A stretch of 64,000 nucleotides of DNA from Siphonodentalium dalli (taxonomy: Eukaryota; Mollusca; Scaphopoda; Gadilida; Siphonodentaliidae): contig CP136067.1 of assembly GCA_032622095.1 (NCBI GenBank), positions 39,165,549-39,229,548 of the forward strand, written 5' to 3'. The translations under genes and the position numbers were made by a program. Below the pieces are notes generated by a model. The model searched no databases. It was not told where the DNA came from and saw only the letters and a list, made by a program, of their open reading frames with translations. Of this stretch, positions 12,801 through 27,800 are shown piece after piece (the stretch's first letter is position 1; the number at the start of each line of letters is the position of its first letter).

Positions 12801-15800
12801 GATGTGTTTTATTGGGATGTAACACGCATAACCCGATTGGCAGTCGACCAATCGCGGAGTATGACCTAGCCTAACACACACAGGCTGTGTAAATATTGTA
12901 GAACAGCATCAAAGTATTCAAATGTGAAGATTGTTGTATGTTGTCGAGATGGGGGCGGGAGTGTTTTTACTAAAATTAACCATTATATTACTCGACACCG
13001 AGATACTACACGTAGATGGAGCTGCCTGTATATCATCATTACTGCTTCATCCATAACATATAACATCATGTCGATTTACCAATTGACCGAATTCGAGTAA
13101 ACCTGAATATATCATACGTTTGTTCATAATTATATGTTCCTTCTGGATTCAATAAATAGTACATGTACATGTAGGATGTACATGGGCTATCAGATGCATG
13201 CATGTGCCATGTAGATCTATTATAGGGCCTAACAATCAATTCCATATCCATACTATATTATTTCGCAGACACTGTTTTTAGCCCAAATGTTATTAATTAA
13301 TTGGAAAATATACCTTTGGGGTACATGTACATGCATATCGCATCGTGGCTGTAATGCAACTGGTGGCAATAATGAATGTTGCTGACGACCATAAGAGGTT
13401 GAACCCCGACCAATGTAGGTTGGCCTCTTCCAATTACGACAACTCTACCGAAAACAGTCTATAGTGTGCGATGTTTCTACTCACCATCGATAATTATTAA
13501 TGGCCCAGTAAACAATCAACGAGCCGACGGTCTCGGACCAAATTGCGGATGAAGATGGATAACTCTAAAACTAGGACGCTTTCTGTTGGTAATAAGGCCA
13601 AATTTCGTCGAACAACATGTTGATAAATAACACGTTTCGGGCAATTTCATGCTATAGGTGACAGTTAGCAATATGTTTGGGCAATTAATCGATTCTGATA
13701 ACTGACACGGCATTTCTAAAGAATGTTGTTGTTGTTGTTGTTGGAATCTGATTACATGGGGACCATCGAATCGGATTGAGTACCTTTACACACGATCGTA
13801 TCATCACTTAAGCTTTTTCTATCACGGTAAATGATTTTTTATTTTTAAGACAGATTAATCGCAGACATCTCAGATGATTAATCACATTCGGTGCTTCTCG
13901 TGCATGTCCGGGATTAACTTGTATTACGTATTTCCAATGAAAGTTTGTTATATACGAGTAAGAGAATGGGACTCGGTCCAAAACAGCATCAACCCAAACG
14001 ATTTCCAAAACTGCTGTGGACCGAGAAGACTTGGCCTACTCTATTACAGCATTGCCAAGTATTTTTCGACCTAAATATTATCACCGGGACGTCGCAAAAG
14101 CGATAACGTATTCGCCTTATCATTTAGCTTGAAAGTTTCTGGGCCGTTAACCGGGTACCGTGATACTCAATTCCTCTATACGCCGATTAAGCTGTGTAAC
14201 AAATGTATCGTATGTCAAGTTATGCTCACATATACACTCAGGTTTCGTGCTTATTCAGCATGATTCCTTTAGAGATAATCTATTTTCGTGAGATAGTCGT
14301 TATTATTCTCCATTAACGACATGCGTCATCCTCCCGAGTATCCACAAAGCCCAATTGTTGTGAAAGATATGACTTAGCAAATTATATAATTGGGGTTTTG
14401 TAGTTGAATTCACTGGCGCGCATTATATTTATTAAACACTCTATCGACGTTTGTATTGAACAATTCGCTCCACCAGGTGGCCTGGAACTATCGCGAATAT
14501 ATTCGCCGGGTGTGGCTATTTCCCACCACGAAACCGAACAGTGACATACATGTATCAGTTGTCCGCGTGTGAAGTGGACCTTTGAACCGGTCGTGCAGTT
14601 TAAATAACAGTCTATCGTGCATGACTGAAAATAAAACTGGAGATCCTGGATAGGTAGTTTCCCATAATGACCAGGTACAAAGCAAAGACAACATCCTATC
14701 ATAAAAATATATGTACAGAGCCGCACTCAAAATCTACCATGGAAGCTTGACTGTCTTACCAATATCGGTAAATATAGACAACTATGCATGGTAGAGGTTG
14801 AGTTGCAGTTGTGTTGTTTGTAAGGAACTAAATGCTTTCCATATAGTCATCGGTGTTTACGTTTGTCCCCACCACGCTATTCTATTGCTAGTGCTAGGAA
14901 TGATCAATTTTTGAGCCACATGGCTTTTTCAACCTTTTCCACACTGCCGCACGTTTTGCATAAAATTCGAAGTCGCTATATCCCGCGATTGTCTCGACAC
15001 GAACTAATTTCAGACTAGGACACACCTATACGTTTTCATGCCTTGGGTACAATATTTTATGAATTCGTAAATGTATTGGATATATTATTTGCCAATAGCG
15101 CACCAAAATATTCTTAACTCGTACTCATGAAAAAACAAACAAAGAGACGTGATTCTGTCCCTATATATAGTCCATAATGCCTCGACGCAAAGCTGGGCCA
15201 TATTTATTGAAAATAGAATTAATTTTACACAGCTAGAACTTTGTCCTCTTTCTCCAGCAATCTTCGTTTTTTTAACCGCACTGCATGTGCCCGAAGATGG
15301 TCCATACACGTGTACATACTACATGGTGGAATGTTCGGCGGTATTTACCCGAAAAAACTTTCATAAATTACCACACACACTTGAAAGATAGCATTTACTA
15401 AGAATTCAACATCGGGAATGCACGCAAAGCTGCTTCGTGCCTATACCTTTGGCCAGTTTGATAAATGGAGTCCTCAGCGCCTCAGTGATTTCCCCTGGCA
15501 CTACCAAGCTATGATCAGCATACAAAAAATTCGGGCAGCTGAATGGTCAATGATACATGGATGAAAAGTGCACGAAAAAATGCACAAAAGTGTTTCCCGT
15601 CGAGAAACATCAAATATAGCCACATGGTAAACGGTTATGGCTGTGCAAATGGCGAATAATTTATGGGACGTGTTTGTGTTTTTTTCGATGTAATTTTGTT
15701 CTCAATTTTAAGGGTAGTGTGACGTTTGTCAAGCTGCAGTGTGATCCACCACGTTTACAAGTACTTTTGTGCACATTTATGTGTGTCTAAAAGGACCGTC

Positions 15801-18800
15801 TTTAATTTCAAATACTCGTGCAGGGTCAAAGCTTTGCTGCGAATATAGGCCAGCGGGATTTGTTAACACTGAGGCCTATGTAAATCATTTGGTGTATTGT
15901 AACCTATAGTGAAAAATGGTCGTTTTTCAGATTTCTGCTCTGGAACAAGTCCCGTGCTCATTATGCCCATGAAACAAATTGGAAACATAAAGCACGCGAT
16001 ACGACAGCTTATTTGGCGCCGGAGCCGTCCAATAAAATTACAAATGAACCCCTCTGATGCTATTTCTGTTTCTCGTTGTAGAACCGAAAATTACCATTTT
16101 CGACATATTTTTTGGCCCAATGGTGTCCCTTTAATGAATGTGAGACCATATTTGTTGGCGTCCGACATCCTAGATGAACAACAAGGCATATTTGTCGGGT
16201 TTGGTCACGACGTGAGAGTAAAGCGTGACGTCAGATGGACCATACCCTAAAATATGATTCAAAATCGGACCCGATTCGGGTCAAACTAAGTTGAATTGCC
16301 CCTGTTAGATGACAGGTTGACAACAAAGCCTACCATGGAAGTTTGCAGAAATGGTTCGACTATCCAACGCGCACAAATTTCGGCCAATAATTATATTCTT
16401 GTGACGGGACAATTTTTAATTTTCTGTCGATTTTTTTCGAAAATTGTGTAGGTGCGCCCAATGTGAAACCTAAGCGCGCCCAATTCGCCTAGCGAATCGT
16501 ATGGCATATTTTCTGGAAGTGGCATCTACAAGCTATCAAATCGACAACCTGTATGTACATCGTCGTTGTTTACTTTGCCGATATTCAGCTAAAATGAAAA
16601 AAAATGACATTCAAGTCAAAGTAATATTTTTGCAAATTCAGCTATGGGTGGTGACAGAAAAGGGTTAATAAAGTAAGAACACAGACATATTTCGAATCAA
16701 ATTTATTTATTTTGACGTGGGTATATAAATGGACGCAATATAACATCATTTGGGCGACTTTCTTTACCTTACAGTGATCACTATAGGTTACAATACACCG
16801 AATACAAATTAGTAGAGTGATTTCCCCTGGCACTACCAAGCTAGGATCAGCATAAAAAAAATTCTGGCAGCTGAATGGTCAATGATACATGGATGAAAAG
16901 TGCACGAAAAAATGCACAAAAGTGTTTCCCGTCGAGAAACATCAAATATAGCCACATGGTAAACGGTTATGGCTGTGCAAATGGCGAATAATTTATGGGA
17001 GGTGTTTACAAGTACTTTTGTGCACATTTATGTGTGTCTAAAAGGACCGTCTTTAATTTCAAATATTCGTGCAGGGTCAAAGCTTTGCTGCGAATATAGG
17101 CCAGCGGGATTTGTTAACACTGGGGCCTATGTAAATCATTTGGTGTATTGTAACCCAAACATATACTTTCAGTTAACAGTGTGCTGCCGCCGCTAGACCC
17201 GTGTGCGAGTCATTCTATCCTACCGTATTCCACAGAAGGCTACCGGTCAGTTAACTACGTGGGCAGTGTCCGCTTATGTGACCGGAACTTGATTCCAGGA
17301 TGGTACAGAGTACAGACACCGGCTGGAATGGAGATCGCAACCTCGTGTGTCGACTTGGGACATTGCGCGACTTACTTCCCTATATGGATGATGGGTGAGA
17401 CTATAATAGAGACCTTTCGCATCCTCACGTTTACGATTACGAATACGGATAGCTATTCGTAGTCGTAAGTCTATCCGTGTGGCCAAAAAGTCCTTTCGCA
17501 AAACGACTACGCGTAAGAATTTTGCGAACACGTACCATCATTATTTCGTACCACTTTTACAACTCAAATCGTGTGTTTGGTATACAGTCCCTTAGTACTT
17601 CACTTATCGTCTCATTTGCAACAATGCGATAATCATGACCTGTTTATATTGTCAATAATTCGACCAGTCACAACGTACGACCCGGGATTCTCGTGATATA
17701 TTATGGCAATACAGGTATAAATGCCAGGTCATATGTGGTGGAAATTCAGTTCGTTGTTATCATATGGATGACCTGATAGGCGTTATGCTGATGGGGGAAG
17801 AGCGGTTCCTAAATTTGGACCTCACATCAACCACGACGCCACCACTTCAAGACCCTTTCAGTCCGCAATTTCATTTCAACGCGATTTCTGCAGAAAGACA
17901 GTCTAGCCAGATTATGCCATCCCCCACAATTTACGACAGAATTATCCATAATTGTCATCATTATTATGTAATATGTATGTGCAAGGACGTGGCTAGAGGG
18001 TTTCCGTTGGGGGTGTGCACACGACTACGGGCAATAGACCAGGACCCACCGGGCCGATCATGGTTGTTCGGCCCGGTGTGAGAAAATTGTGAAAACTAAA
18101 CAAGAAAATCGCAAAATCCTAGCATCTAGACTGACCTCAAACTTTCCGAGTGTTGGAAATTTCAAACCTCATACTCTCCCTTAGTTTGGAAATTTTCAGT
18201 CAACGATTTTAACCAAATGTAGTAAAATATTGTTTTCTTAAACTCATTAGCAGTTTTTTATTGGCCACGGGGAGGGACCAGGACACACCGGGCGAAAGTT
18301 TTTTTTAAACGTGAACAAGAAAATCGCAAAATCCTGGCATCCAGACTAGCCCCAAGCATTCATAGAGTTGGAAATTTCCAACTGATGACAATTCCAGTGA
18401 CAATTTTGACCAAATGTAGGACAATATTATTTTCTTAAATTAACTAGAAGTTTTTGACTGGCCACGGGGAGGGACCAAGACACAAGCTTTCCAAGTGTTG
18501 GAAATTTCCAACCTGACACCCCTAAGGTTGGAAAATTTATAACTGATGGCCATTTCAGTCCAAAAATTTTATCAAAAGAAGGAAAATATGCAAATATTGG
18601 TCCAAAAACAATAAATTCCCCACAATAAGTTGTTTGAAAATCAAACTACAAGAACATTATCAACCTATTGTTGGTGTAAAATTTCCAACTAATGTTGTGT
18701 CAGGTATGAAATTTCCAACTGTTGAAAATTTTGACCAAAGTTGGAGGGTGAGACACCCCCACCCCCCCCCCCCCCTGTCGCCACGTCTCTGTGTATGTGT

Positions 18801-21800
18801 ATTGGGAATCAATTAATATCCTATCCTATCCAGGCCTATCACCTCTTTGGGTTTAGGAAATCAGACATAAGTTTGCTGTGCTCGCTGATGTGCATCACTT
18901 CTGATTTGTCCTATCAAATCGTAACAAAGTCGACACGGTGATGTTGGTGGGTGTGTCAAATATTCTTTTAGTACCACCAAATCCATGTCAGTCGTGTTTT
19001 TTTGGCGACTGGTTTCATAGTGTACTTCTATATATTACTGCAAAGTGTTGTGTCGCAGCCAGCGATTACTATCCGTTGTGAATAGCGATCTTATTTCGCT
19101 GGAAGCTCGAGATTCACGACGACGAGTACAGTGATTGCCAATCTAAACAGCACACCGATGTCGTAGCTCAATACAACTGGATGGTTTACATGATATACAT
19201 ATACAGTCTCGAACGGAGTAAAGTGATATATTGCAGAAAATAAATTTCAGGTGTTATTTGAGCTTATTAGAAACCATGAAATCGTAACCGTTATTGCGGA
19301 TAGTAAAATACGACAACGATTAGAAAGTACACAAATGTTGGTGACGTGGTACCCTATCCGTATCCGTAATCGTAAACGTGAGTTTTGCGAAAGGTCTCTA
19401 TTGTATCAATGATTTCCACTTAGTGGAAGCGGGTGTTCACCTCTGAACTGCCAAGCATGCACCATCGTGGGAATCAATGACATGTCAAACATTTCACCAT
19501 CTTTGAGCAGAAAATGTCAGAGTGTAACTAAAAGTTTCAAACAAGAAAGCGATAACAGGAAATTCTGACTTAAAGTAGCATTATTATATATCATCGTAGC
19601 ATTTCATCCCATTTCACCAAAACGTGCAATTGCTGCAACGGTATTCCTTATTATCGTCATGAACATTATGTTGTAGTTCGTCCTCATGCATGATCCTGGA
19701 CTTTTCAAATTACTAACAATGTATCGGCATTGGCATGGATTCGAGACAATTTATTTATTAGGGGTTTTGGGAATGAGCCCAGGGAAGATTTGAAAGGGGC
19801 GGAACCCCTCTCCTACAACCCACTTGGAGGTGATATGATGAAGTTATGTAAACATAACTATGAAACATGAAAAAGTGAGAATGATCTAGACATATTTTAT
19901 TTTATTTTTTATTTCTTCGCTTTCTTTTTTCTTCGGTTGGATGTTGCTGTTGTTGATTTCGTGACATTTCGGTTCGAGGAAGGAGGCACGCGGGAGCTGG
20001 CCTGCTCGGATTTTCTTTTATGTTTCGTGGCGGAATGTATTTTAATGTTGTAAATTTCATTTGTGATGATGACAAGCATGGACCTAATTGTTTCCAGCGT
20101 GTTCGATCCTGAACTCTGTCGATCCGACTCGTGTTTTGTGTCTCGACGATTCTCTCCGACAGCACATTGCCACGAAGATAGGGGAGACCGCCATTTCTTA
20201 CCCAGCCGTTCCTTCGGACTGTTTTACTCCAACTTTGCGTTTTAACTGTTTTAAACTATGTTTTACTGAACAATCATTATATTATCCTGCTGGTGCAGTT
20301 GAGGAGTGTGAACTATGCGTTGCAGTGTCATCGTTGGTCTGCTGTTTCTTCCGTGAACTTTGACCTTTTGTCATTGACATGCGATGCACCAACTCTATCA
20401 GAATGGATTTTATATATACAGAGTTTCGCAGTCATGTTGCCGATCTGAATATGCGTGATACTTTGCTTCGGATACAGAGTTTCGCAGCGCTCCGGTCTGA
20501 AATGCGTTTATACAGAGACCCTAGTATTTTGTTGTTGTGATATTTATAGGCCTATTTATATTATATGTACTTTTCTGTATAACAGAGTTTCGCGGATCGT
20601 TGATCTGAATATGCGTTATTCGAGTCATGAGTTCATTTCGAACTGGGTATACAGAGTTTCGCGGTTCACATGATTGATCTGAATATGCGTCTATACATTG
20701 ACTTCATCATGAAAGAGCTTGCACTGGTGTACAGAGTTCGGGCGATGTGATATGTTCTCTGGAGGGATCGGTGGATGGACTTGACATTCAGGGCAGTTCC
20801 AGGCTCTCCAATAACATCCTGGACTCAACTCAAATTGTTTCGGAACTTTCGGCCTCACCTTCTGCGCTGTTGTACCAGCTGTGTTCCAAAAAAACCTGTT
20901 AGGAACTACATGTGAACTGTCATTGCTTTGTTTTTATTAGACAGTCTTTTACATGTATTTTACCCCATATATATGGGGGTGCGCTGTTAAATAAACGGCG
21001 GAATTTCCAATAAACCATAACCATAACCATGTGGCTGTGTCTGAGTCGGAACTGGATTTTTCTTCTGATATTTCCTGCTTTCCCCGTCGAGGAGGGCGTT
21101 TAGAACAGAATATATTCTCTCCTAGAATTTTGATGATGCCTTGTGCAGGGTCCAGCTCGTCTGGTCCTCTGTAAATATGGTGATCCCTCAGCAGGAAGAA
21201 TTCGCGGTTGTTGATTGGATATTTCTTTCCTGCTGCGTGGTGTTCATGAATCGCCTCTTGGAGGTCATCACGCTCTTGTTCGACCTGATGTGTTGGCGAC
21301 GCCGGCTTCTCGTCATACTTCGGCGTCGGAGGGGCGGAGATGGTGCTATCCGCCCCTGGTGGAGAGTGGCTGGGTGGTGTTTCCATCTCCACGTCGAAAC
21401 TGGCGGCAGGAACATCGGGGGTGGTATCCGCGTCCCTGTCTCCGCTCGTCTCTGTGCCGACAGCAGGGACCTCCGGCAGATCTACGGAGTACCTGCTAGC
21501 TGGTCTGATGTCACCGGGTCGTCTGGGCGTCTCTCAGACAACTCCGGCCTACCGGCTGTGACACTGGGTGGCTGAACCACACGGGGAGGGGTGACCGGCA
21601 GATCAACAGTCACCCCCTTCTTTTTCTTCCATTTCGCCCGTCTGGCTGCGTCCCTTCTCCTTCGAGCTGGCGTCTTTCTCTTAGGAGGCTCCACTTTCAT
21701 GATACGGCTGGTCTTGGCGTTCCTGCTCCGGGTGGAAGATCTCTGGATACCAGCATCTTCCGTCCGGAATTCAACACAGAGAGTCAAATAACCCCTGTTA

Positions 21801-24800
21801 GACTGGAGATTCCAGCTAACAATGTCCGCAATTTGAGATCTCTCTATTGCAGCTAACGCGGCGTCAGGGATTAGCTCCATTGTCCGTCGCACTGAGCCTA
21901 ATCCAAAACCGTCTCACTCGCCGGCATCAGCACGAGGGCGGTTGCTTCCAATAAAGGTTACAGACCGCACAACTCACTCGTACCGACGCTCTGGTAAAAA
22001 GGAACTAATTAAGCCAAATAAAATCTGACTTGTTCGCTCCACCTTCCATCAGAGAGTCGAGACAATATCCACCACACGTTTGTTCTATAGTGCCATACAT
22101 GTACATACAAGCGTTAAGTTAATGAATCAAAATGAGTTGCATCGGCATGTGTCATATACTATGAGACTTATATACGCGTTAAGTTAATGAATAAAAGTGA
22201 GTTGTAACGACATGTATCATATGCTATGAGACATATATATACGCGTTAAGTTAATGAATCAAAGTGAGTTTTATCGGCATGTGTCATATGCTGATTATTT
22301 TCAACATTTTCCATATCTTCACTTCCACTTCCAACAACTTACATTTCTTTGAAACACGTTTGCATCCGTAGTCCTCAAACACAAGACAAAGTTCTGGAGC
22401 TACACATGTTTCACTTATGGGGTCCTGTGCATTTGTTTCAAGAATTTCCGTAATCATTTTCATTTAGAAAGACAGCCACCCATACATATTATTCTTTGTT
22501 TAAGAATGTGCAAGCCATGCCTGTCGGTCGATGCAAAATTGGACTGGCCCATATCCAAATCTCAGCTGACCATACACTGTATTCTTACAAGTGTGGCAGA
22601 TATACGGTTGATTGCTCCCTGCTTGAGTGGACCACACTGCAAATATCAACATTTGTTTTCGTTTGGCTGAAATATTTGTGGCTACTATATTCTCCATGAA
22701 AACAACACATTTCATAATATCACTCCTGATCAAGTGATCCTACTAATGTGCTATAGTGCTGGTTGGTCCTTATCGTTGTTATAATTGATGATGGCAGGGC
22801 AAACTGATGATGTTAAAAAAAATGTACCGTTGAAGTTACGACAGTCGTGTTCGTGCTGATAGGATAATCTGAACATATCAAGGACATGTCAAGTGTCAAC
22901 CATTCGAAAATATATCTATTGCGAACTATTTCAATAGTGGTTGTGTTAGCTGTTGCAAATCGGCTATAATTGATATAGCTAAAATTGATAGAGTCATTTT
23001 GCAAAGACCAGCGCAGCCATTATTAAATCTTTCAAAGAATATATACGTTCATGAATGTTGCACTTGATTGTTGATTGTTTATTAGCAAAGCCAACAGTTA
23101 AGTTGGAACATGCAATAACATATATACATACCATACACAAGGCACCCATAACATATAAGTCATAACAATAAAAATACATACACAAAACATTATATTGTAA
23201 TCCATGATGCAATGTACATTAACGTGGTATCCTTTTAAAAGATAGTTTTATAAATATGCTAACTTTTTTAAGAAGGCTCAAATATTCAATTCAGAGCAAA
23301 CGATGAAATTTATTTCTGTTAGGGTTCTCCCAGTAATATTTGGGAATGTGGATTTCGCGTAAATCTTGTATTTGTGGTTTCTTTTGTCCATCTATTTTTT
23401 TCTACTGGTAATTTATGATTAGATGTTCTGATTTTCAATAGGTAGTTAGACAAATGTGATGGCAAATAAACTAAGTAGCTACTCATTTTCATGGACTGCT
23501 TTATGGCTCTGTAAAATATGGCACGCGACGAAGTAGAAGCATTCAGGTTGTCAAAGAGGTTGCGCTCATACTGTTTAATCAGCAGCGATTTTATGTTTCT
23601 CAACTCTGCTTTGCTCAGCGCTGATTGGTTTGTCCACACATGTTCCATGTGTAGGTCATGTAGAATTCCTTCTACAAAACATACCCAATTCATCTTATTT
23701 TGCATTTCCCTCTCATTTATATATCTAGGTAAAAGAAATATATTCTTGGCTAGCTCCGAGCCTTCGTGTGAAACTAGCTTTGACCAGTATGCTAGTGTCC
23801 TCTATTTTATTTCAATCAATATAGGATATCTACCAAGTTCGGCATAAACCATGTAATTAGGCGTACTAGATTTCATTGAGGTAACTATTTTACAAAATTT
23901 CAAATGGAGCGTCTCGAGGATTTGAACTTTTTCAAAGCACCAAACTTCACTTCCATATAACATAATTGGCATAACCATAGTATCGAATAACTTGAATAAG
24001 ATATCTAAAGGTAACCTCAGTTTTCGAGTTCGATTCAGTAGACAGTACATTGCTTTCGTTACGGTAATTGTAGTATCTTTACGAGATTGGAAAAATATCC
24101 CATTGTATAAGAATATGATACCAAGGTATTTAAATTCCTTTACAAATTTTATTTCTTGCCCTCTGTATATAAATATGGGAATATTTCTTGGTATTTGTTC
24201 GTAAATATAATGAGTTTGGTCTTGAGAGTATTCACTTCACGTTTCCATGCCTCGGCGTCGTCAGCAAAGGATAAAAGAGCACGGTGCATATTTTCCTCAG
24301 AATCTGACAAGATAACCGTATCGTCGGCATATAACAAACATAATATGCTAATAAAACATCCAAAATGTTCACAATATTTCTCATCTAAAAAAAATCAAGT
24401 TTAAAATAGCACAATCGTTTAAAAAACATTGTAAATCATTTACGAAAAAAAGAGAATAAAAGGGGTGACATTGTGTGTGTCTCCTTGAAATAAACCTAAC
24501 TGGCTTATGAAGAAACCTGACAGACCATTATTATTTTGCACACATAGCTTAATATGCGTGTATAATATAAGCTCCGTATAACTCGTAGTATTTTACCATT
24601 TATATCTGATTGTATAAGCTTGAGCCACAGTGCATCTCTCCACACCGTATTGAATGCTTTGCGGAAGTCAATGAATGTGCTCTTGATGTATATATTTATT
24701 AAGGCATGTAATATGAATATATTATATACAGTGGAATGACCCTTCCGGAATCCAATTTGTGTTTTACTTATCGATTCATTATCATCTGCAAGGAAGTCAA

Positions 24801-27800
24801 CCTGTTGTTCAGAATGGAGGTAAACAGTTTCGCAAAACAGCTTAAAAGTGTGATACCTCTGTAAGATCCGGTTTCATTTGTATCTCCAGACCCTTTGTAT
24901 ATGTGTTGTATTAATCCTAGTGCCCAGTCTTCTGGGAATAACCCAGTGTTTAGGATTAGATTGAAGAAACGTACGTAGCTGCTTATCATTGTATCTTCTG
25001 AGGCTTTGATATATTCGTTAATAATTTGATCAGCCCCCTCCCCGTCTTAGCATTCTTTAGTTTAGTTATGGCATTGTGAATTTCATCTCGGATATAGCAC
25101 TATTTAGACACGAATTGTCATTCGCGTCGAAATCCGCATCGACATACCTGGTGATATCTGAATGGTCTATAGTTGCATTCAGGAACTTAAAGTGTTCTTC
25201 AAAGTTTTCAATAGTGATATTACTTCTCCTCTTTTTAGGCCGATTATCGAAACACATCGAATCAAGTTTGTACCAAAAAGACTTTCCGGAATACTTACTG
25301 AATTGCCGAAGTTCTGATATTTCTGTCTCTCGCGTTTGCTTTATTTTTCTATCCATGATATGTTTATAGCTTGCGCTGGCACCCTTTAACATCGCCTTAT
25401 TTTAATCTGTTTTATTAACGTCATACATACGCTTGATTCGGTTAAAGTATTTGCTCGCCTCTCGGCATTCGTTGTCGAACCAAGGTTTATTCTGACGCGC
25501 CTTTTCATGCATAATTTTTCGAGGACGATACGTTCCCAGTGTTTGGTCGGCCGCTGCCATCAACGTACGACTTATGAGCTCACATATTACGTCAACACTT
25601 GACTGACTGACAATTTTATCCAGATCAAGGTTATCAAATGTATCGGAAATACGCGTAATGAGATCAGGTTCGATATTGCTTGAAAATAAGGGTCCCCTAT
25701 GTGCATGGATCCCACGGTTTTATTTTCCCCTCACGGTCAACCTGTGAGTGTGTATCGTTGACATTATCGCCACATAATTTTGGCATTTGAACTTTCAAAA
25801 CCAAGTGTAATGCGCAATGGATATAAGAGAATAGAGGACAATGGTCTTCAATATGAACATTTTCAACAATTTTCAAAAGTGTTTTCGATCCCACCGCGTA
25901 ATCTATCACCGTGCGGTCAGATGATGTAAAGTTCGCTATATTCCGGTCTTCACCGCATATCCCGTTCATAATTGGTAATTTAATAAATTTACACATTCCT
26001 AATAGTTTATACCCATAGCTGTTAACCTTACCTCTGTCTTGGGAGACTCTCGATGGGGCCTGCAATGTCTTACTATTACTACATCCATATTCATCACCAT
26101 CATCACAATAATCGATATCATCGTTTATACATTTCATGACAGAATTCATAACATGGCACACACCTGTGTTTCCAAATATATGATTTATTTCACATGGATC
26201 TGGGTCGGGTTCAAAGCCGCTGTGGTTGTTTGTACGAGCATTGAAATTTCCTGTCAAAAGTAGAAATTCGTCATCTCTGTGTAAATCGCGTATATCACCC
26301 TCTATATCAGAGACCCAATGATAATTTCTCAAATCGCTAGTGTTAGCCAAAACCAAGAAAATGACAACTTTAGAAATAATATCGTTACTCAGTTTGCCAC
26401 ACCAATGGTATATCAATTCAGCATGATCCCCAACATCATAGCAGACTGGTAGAACCACTTGACCTGGGGTGACTATATATTGGTTGAAAAATAAGTTCCA
26501 ATTGATGTATCCTATTTATTTCCTCACAGTGTACATGTATGCTTATCGGACTTGCCCTTTTAAAGTTGTTCCACACACGTGCGAGATACATGCATCTTAT
26601 ATGGACAGTGTCGTTCCGCTCGTGTTTATCCCATATACACGATGTTTTGTGGGCATATATAAATATGCCCGACCGTGCGTTCGTCAATGTGTATAGGGGT
26701 TCACGATTACATGGATATTGGCATATAATCGCGACCACAGGTGGCATGTGATGTTCGATTGAATATCAGAATATAGGATATAAGATAATCGCATACCTCA
26801 TAATATGTCAAATAATAGGGAATTATCGAAATGTGAAATACAATGAAAAAGCGAAATAAGAAATACAGCGGAATAAAAATGCAGTGACATGGCGAAATAC
26901 AGCGAAATATAGAAAGAGGAAATTATATTTATTAACAAAATAACGGAGATAATTTAAGAAGTATTTTTTAACGAAATAACGGAAATATTTGAAGAAGTGT
27001 TTTTAAAGAGCGTTTGATCTGATCTGATAAAGAACAATTCACATGCACTGACTGACTTAGAGCATAATTGACCACACACAACGGGATTAACTGGACATAT
27101 TTACCTAGTTTCCCCACGCAACGTAAACTCGCTGTCTTCCTTGTAGCATTTTCGGTTATGGTGAGCAAGGAAGCGGAAGCTATTTTGAGTTAAGCATTAT
27201 TTTATAAAACTGAAATTGTCTAATTCTAAGATGGTCCTTAGTGGATCGCCTAATATAGTCGGAGGGTCGAGCTACGTCATCTCCAATGTTTTCTGGTATG
27301 CTCAATTTCATCCAATACATTTATTGTGAACAGAGACGAGGTTATCTTGCGAGGGTATCGATTTCAAACGGCAGCCCTCCCCTGAATTAGACAAAATTTC
27401 CATATACGAGATATTCAGTTGCACTCCGATTGGGTTAGAATTTTCTAACTGTATCTCAATATTTCCATAAACTCTATTGTTGATCATATTCCAAATACGT
27501 GTCCATTGAGTCGAAAATTCGATTAACAGCTATCAGGACAATTTCCACTCATTTCATACGATTCCAGTTTCAACTCTTGTTTCGTCTTTGATATTTACTT
27601 TGTAATAGGGTAACTTGTTTGGCCACATAGCAATTGTTTTCCCCAGAAATTCGTGATCATTCTGTGTTTGGAACAATTAATGTTGGCCAACATCTACATT
27701 CAGCATCCATCCATCCATGCATGCCATCCGCATACAAAAATCAAACGTGAACATTTCCACTGTATAAGCGAGCACACGCTTTGTGTATAACGTTTTAAGA

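Noticed and set aside
14382-14726. Cysteine-containing minus-strand ORF as a secreted protein
   Set aside because: It has a hydrophobic start but no domain pattern, and overlapping frames are equally open. The evidence was too weak.
15909-16250. 113-codon ORF as a gene
   Set aside because: No recognisable domain, it lies between MITE copies, and it has no splice or promoter context.
15485-17155. Direct repeats 1.3 kb apart as LTRs of a small retrotransposon
   Set aside because: The repeats end in GGTTACA-type inverted ends rather than TG...CA, there is no primer-binding site, gag or pol between them, and the same family occurs singly at 28129 and 34471.
22111-22291. CRISPR-like array
   Set aside because: Units are contiguous tandem copies of about 66 bp without unique spacers.
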